Positions 12,704-15,281 of a DNA stretch of 15,281 nt are shown one piece after another. Below the pieces are notes generated by a model that ran no database searches, was not told the origin of the DNA, and was given only the letters and a program-made list of their open reading frames with translations. Source of the DNA: Deltaproteobacteria bacterium UBA796. GTDB lineage: Bacteria > Myxococcota_A > UBA796. Position numbers and translations under genes: made by a program. The stretch covers positions 1 through 15,281 of the forward strand of contig DBIS01000057.1 in NCBI GenBank assembly GCA_002296975.1, written 5' to 3'. Numbering within the stretch: position 1 is the first letter of the stretch; every line of letters begins with the position of its first letter.

Positions 12704-13938
12704 TGAGCTTTGTCGTGATGGAATCAGATCCTATCAAGCGGGTGGAATTGGCTATCGCCGACATACGCGCAGGTAAAATGGTCATCCTTGTCGACGATGA
12801 AGACCGTGAAAATGAAGGCGACCTCACGATGGCGGCGTCGGCTGTTACCGGTGAGGCCATCAACTTTATGGCCACCCATGGCCGTGGGCTGATTTGCCTG
12901 ACGCTCACCGAGGAGCGGGTCGAAGACTTGAGCTTGCCCATGATGGCGATTCACAACAAGTCGCCCTACGAGACTGCTTTCACCGTGTCGATCGAGGCCC
13001 GAGAAGGGGTCAGCACGGGCATCTCGGCAGCAGATCGCGCCCACACCATCAAAGTGGCTATCGATCCCAGTAAAGGGCATGCTGACATCGTTGTTCCTGG
13101 GCATGTATTTCCGCTGCGGGCCAGAAGCGGCGGCACGTTGGTGCGGACTGGCCAAACAGAGGGTTCGGTTGATTTGGCTCGCTTGGCGGGGCTCGCCCCC
13201 TCGGGCGTTATCTGCGAGATTATGGCTGAAGACGGCACCATGGCGCGTCTTCCAGACCTCAAAATTTTTGGCGAGAAGCATCAAATTCACATTGTGGCGG
13301 TGGCGGACATTATCCGCTGGCGCTTACGAACCGAGACATTGGTCGAGGTTAAAGTCGACGCGCCTGTCCGAATTCCAGGCCATGGCGATTTTCGCTGCAA
13401 GGTTTACCAGGAGATGACTGGAAGCGGCATGCACATGGCGTTGGTTCGGGGCAATGTGGACAACGGTGAGCCGGTGTTGGCCCGAGTACAAGCGTACAAC
13501 CCAGCAGGCGATGTCTTTGCTGCGATGAGCTGTGACACCCGTGGTCAACTCGACGGTGCGCTGTCGGCCATCGCAAAGGCAGACCATGGTGTGCTTTTGT
13601 ACATGCACATTGGCGGCGAAGAATCAGAAGGGTTGATCTCTCGGATTCAAGGGTCGTTGCAGCCGAGCGCCGAGGCCCCGAAAGAGGCGTCGGTGTCTGC
13701 GAAAGGAAAAGGGCTTCGCCACCTGGGTGTGGGTGCACAGATTTTAGCTGATTTGGGCGTGAAGCAAATGAAACTGATGACCAATAATCCAAGAAAGATT
13801 ATCGGCCTTGAGGGCTTTGGCATTGAAGTTGTAGAGCGTGTGCCGTTGGCCGTGCCAGTCAATGACGACAATGCCTCTTATCTGCGCGCGCGCCGTTTAC
13901 ATCTTGGGCATATTTTGCCCGATATTGAAGCCACCTGA
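12703..13938 (+). CDS. ribBX: DHBP synthase fused to a degenerate GTP cyclohydrolase II-like domain (RibBX type)
   Basis: Residues ~1-205 form 3,4-dihydroxy-2-butanone-4-phosphate synthase: 'DDEDRENEGDL' (31-41), 'HGRGLICL', 'TGISAADRAHT', 'GHVFPLRA' with His134, and 'CEIM' with Glu172. This half looks active. The rest aligns with GTP cyclohydrolase II through 'GDVFAAMSCDTRGQL', 'VGAQILADLGV' and 'LMTNNPRKIIGLEGFG', but key residues are missing. Of the three zinc cysteines, one is kept (C277); the others are N266 and T279. The 'QEGRGIGL' loop with the catalytic Arg reads 'GGEESEGL' (304-311). This matches the described RibBX variant, in which the second domain lacks activity. The start is the ATG at 12703, overlapping the ribE stop; GTG at 12700 is less likely. 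ribH follows after 7 bases. Confidence 0.85.
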   Translation: MSFVVMESDPIKRVELAIADIRAGKMVILVDDEDRENEGDLTMAASAVTGEAINFMATHGRGLICLTLTEERVEDLSLPMMAIHNKSPYETAFTVSIEAREGVSTGISAADRAHTIKVAIDPSKGHADIVVPGHVFPLRARSGGTLVRTGQTEGSVDLARLAGLAPSGVICEIMAEDGTMARLPDLKIFGEKHQIHIVAVADIIRWRLRTETLVEVKVDAPVRIPGHGDFRCKVYQEMTGSGMHMALVRGNVDNGEPVLARVQAYNPAGDVFAAMSCDTRGQLDGALSAIAKADHGVLLYMHIGGEESEGLISRIQGSLQPSAEAPKEASVSAKGKGLRHLGVGAQILADLGVKQMKLMTNNPRKIIGLEGFGIEVVERVPLAVPVNDDNASYLRARRLHLGHILPDIEAT

Positions 13939-13945
13939 GGGACCG

Positions 13946-14413
13946 ATGCCAAAGCATATTCAAGCTAATCTCGTCGACAAGGGCGGTCGCTATGCGCTCG
14001 TGGTTGCGCGGTTTAATGATTTCATCACAGCCCGATTGCTCGATGGCGCACTCGAGACGCTCAAGCGTCATGGTGCCGACACTGACGCCGCGGTGGTTGT
14101 GTGGGTGCCAGGTGCAGTCGAAATTCCGGTGGTGTGCCAAAAATTGGCTCGTTCGGGAAAGTACGACGCGATCATCGCTTTGGGGTGTGTCATTCAAGGA
14201 GGCACCCCGCATTTTGAATATGTCTCGGGTGAGGTGTCCAAGGGCATGGGGGCTGTATCCCTCGACACCGGCGTACCCATTGCGTTTGGCGTGTTGACCG
14301 TCAACACCATTGATCAGGCCATCGAACGTGCGGGCACCAAGATGGGAAACAAGGGTGCAGAGGCAGCGCTATCGGCCATTGAGATGGTCGGCGTGCTAAA
14401 GGCTTTAGACTAA
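13946..14413 (+). CDS. ribH: 6,7-Dimethyl-8-ribityllumazine synthase
   Basis: Condenses the butanone phosphate from RibB with the pyrimidine from RibD to give lumazine. The 155-residue product has 'ALVVARFNDFIT' (17-28), 'VPGAVEIPVV' (54-63), and 'GCVIQGGTPHFEYV' (80-93) with the catalytic His89. 'FGVLTVNTIDQAIERAG' near the end is typical. The ATG at 13946 follows GAGGG at 13937-13941. An upstream extension to 13838 overlaps ribB and is not family-like. nusB starts immediately after its stop. Confidence 0.96.
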   Translation: MPKHIQANLVDKGGRYALVVARFNDFITARLLDGALETLKRHGADTDAAVVVWVPGAVEIPVVCQKLARSGKYDAIIALGCVIQGGTPHFEYVSGEVSKGMGAVSLDTGVPIAFGVLTVNTIDQAIERAGTKMGNKGAEAALSAIEMVGVLKALD

Positions 14414-14881
14414 ATGGCACGCAGAAGAGCAAGAGAGTTTGCGCTCAAGGCCCTGTACCAGGCTGACCTTCAGGGGGGAGATCACAAGGCTGCCCTCGAG
14501 GGTTTGTGGGATGGAATTGTCGACGCAGAGACTGATGGGAACCCCGCCGAGAAAGACGAGATGGTTTTTGCCCGCCGCGTGGTTGGTGGGGTTGCAGACC
14601 GTGGCGAAGACATTGACGCCTTGATTGAAAAAGCCTCCAAAAACTGGCGCTTAGCCCGCATGCCTGTAGTGGACCGGAGCATTCTTCGCCTGGCCACAGC
14701 AGAGATGTTGTTGTTAAAAGATGTGCCTGTGAGCGTGTCGATTAACGAGGCTGTGGAGTTGGCCAAGAGCTTTGGCGAGAAGGAGAGTCGCGCCTTCGTT
14801 AACGGAATTCTGGATCGAATTGCCTCTATTTTGGGCCGTGGTGGTCGGGGCGGAAAACAAGGCAAGTCAGTAAAGCGCTGA
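14414..14881 (+). CDS. nusB: Transcription antitermination factor NusB
   Basis: Binds boxA RNA with S10 (NusE) in antitermination of rRNA operons. The 155-residue all-helical product starts MARRRAREFALKALYQAD, the usual Arg-rich N-terminus. 'MPVVDRSILRLATAEML' (83-99) and 'INEAVELAKSFGEKESRAFVNG' in two parts (110-118 and 119-131) match the family core. The tail is Gly/Lys-rich. It abuts the ribH stop with no gap, so translation is probably by coupling. No terminator is visible in the 62 bases that follow. Confidence 0.97.
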   Translation: MARRRAREFALKALYQADLQGGDHKAALEGLWDGIVDAETDGNPAEKDEMVFARRVVGGVADRGEDIDALIEKASKNWRLARMPVVDRSILRLATAEMLLLKDVPVSVSINEAVELAKSFGEKESRAFVNGILDRIASILGRGGRGGKQGKSVKR

Positions 14882-14943
14882 GTATTGCTGTGAATACGGT
14901 GCAGAGCAGTTATGGTGTGCGCCACTTGATATGGAGGACTCCC

Positions 14944-15281
14944 ATGCGGAATTCGATACTTTTTACCCTCGTCATGATGGGCTGTGGCGGAGGCGATAGC
15001 GCTTCCGATGTAATCAAAGCGGTTGTGACCGACTGCACATGGTACGCCGATGCTGATGGAGACGGCTACGCCGACCCCTACGCATCTCTTGAAGGCGAGT
15101 GTGGCGAGTCTGCCCCCGAGGGCATGATGGCGGCAGCAACAGGCATGTGGGATTGCGACGACTTAAATGCTGAGGTCAACCCTGAAGCAGAAGAAGTCTG
15201 TGGCGATATTGTCGATAACAACTGTGATGGCGATGTTGACGAAGACTGTGAAGTCCCTGATGCTGACGCCGATGCCGATGC
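14944..15281 (+). CDS. MopE-type Asp/Cys metal-motif lipoprotein, 3' truncated by window
   Basis: The frame opens at ATG 14944, preceded by GGAGG at 14933-14937, and is still open at the window end (~112 residues seen). The signal peptide MRNSILFTLVMMGC has a lipobox-like MMGC with Cys14, so surface or envelope anchoring is likely. Residues ~32-45 'CTWYADADGDGYAD' and the later 'DCDD', 'EVCGDIVDNNCDGDVDED' segments match the putative metal-binding motif of the MopE family (PF11617), found repeatedly in secreted proteins of myxobacteria and relatives. The visible end is an Asp-Ala repeat (DADADAD), likely the start of a longer linker. It has its own 62-base upstream gap and a different composition from the rib genes, so it is probably a separate transcription unit. 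Confidence 0.8.
   Translation, partial: MRNSILFTLVMMGCGGGDSASDVIKAVVTDCTWYADADGDGYADPYASLEGECGESAPEGMMAAATGMWDCDDLNAEVNPEAEEVCGDIVDNNCDGDVDEDCEVPDADADAD

Noticed and set aside
1..15281. CRISPR array, rRNA or insertion sequence
   Set aside because: No regularly spaced repeats, rRNA signatures, transposase frames or terminal inverted repeats were seen.

Overview
The window looks like chromosomal DNA from a moderately GC-rich Gram-negative bacterium, most likely a deltaproteobacterium in the broad sense (Myxococcota-like). The reasons are the gene order fabF-rpiB-glyA-nrdR-ribD-ribE-ribB-ribH-nusB, several predicted lipoproteins, and a MopE-type Asp/Cys motif protein at the right edge. This placement comes from recalled gene order and families, not from a database search.

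Left part, about 1-2300 (accessory). A minus-strand gene encodes a bacterial PH-like domain, a membrane helix, a charged coiled coil and a C-terminal domain. It is preceded by what looks like the 3' remnant of another gene. Next comes a probable small integrated unit. A 54-bp segment made of the last 19 nt of a tRNA-Glu gene plus its terminator occurs at 1294-1347 and again, within the intact locus, at 2091-2144. The roughly 800 bp between them hold clustered short repeats, a likely 24-residue lipoprotein gene on the minus strand, and a 136-residue tail-anchored protein of unknown function. The intact tRNA-Glu(CTC) and tRNA-Gln(CTG) genes follow.

Middle left, about 2220-4350, minus strand. 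A small lipoprotein gene and gltX (glutamyl-tRNA synthetase) read into tRNA-Gln, tRNA-Glu and an intrinsic terminator. The synthetase and its substrate tRNA(s) therefore appear to form one transcription unit.

Right part, 4353-15281, plus strand. A divergent gene encodes a protein that looks like a radical-SAM fold without its cluster-binding cysteines. After it come a DUF177/YceD protein with degenerate C-terminal cysteines, rpmF (ribosomal protein L32), plsX (phospholipid synthesis), acpP and fabF (fatty-acid synthesis), rpiB, glyA (one-carbon metabolism) and nrdR (ribonucleotide reductase repressor). A compact riboflavin operon, ribD-ribE-ribB(X)-ribH, is closed by nusB. Most junctions are overlapping or a few bases apart, so long polycistronic transcripts are likely. 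The ribB product carries a GTP cyclohydrolase II-like domain that has lost zinc ligands and the catalytic Arg region, so a separate active RibA is predicted elsewhere. The window ends inside a secreted Asp-rich lipoprotein gene.

The most unusual items are the cysteine-less radical-SAM-like protein, the RibBX-like fusion, the small tRNA-Glu integration unit with its hidden mini-lipoprotein, and the gltX/tRNA-Gln/tRNA-Glu arrangement.
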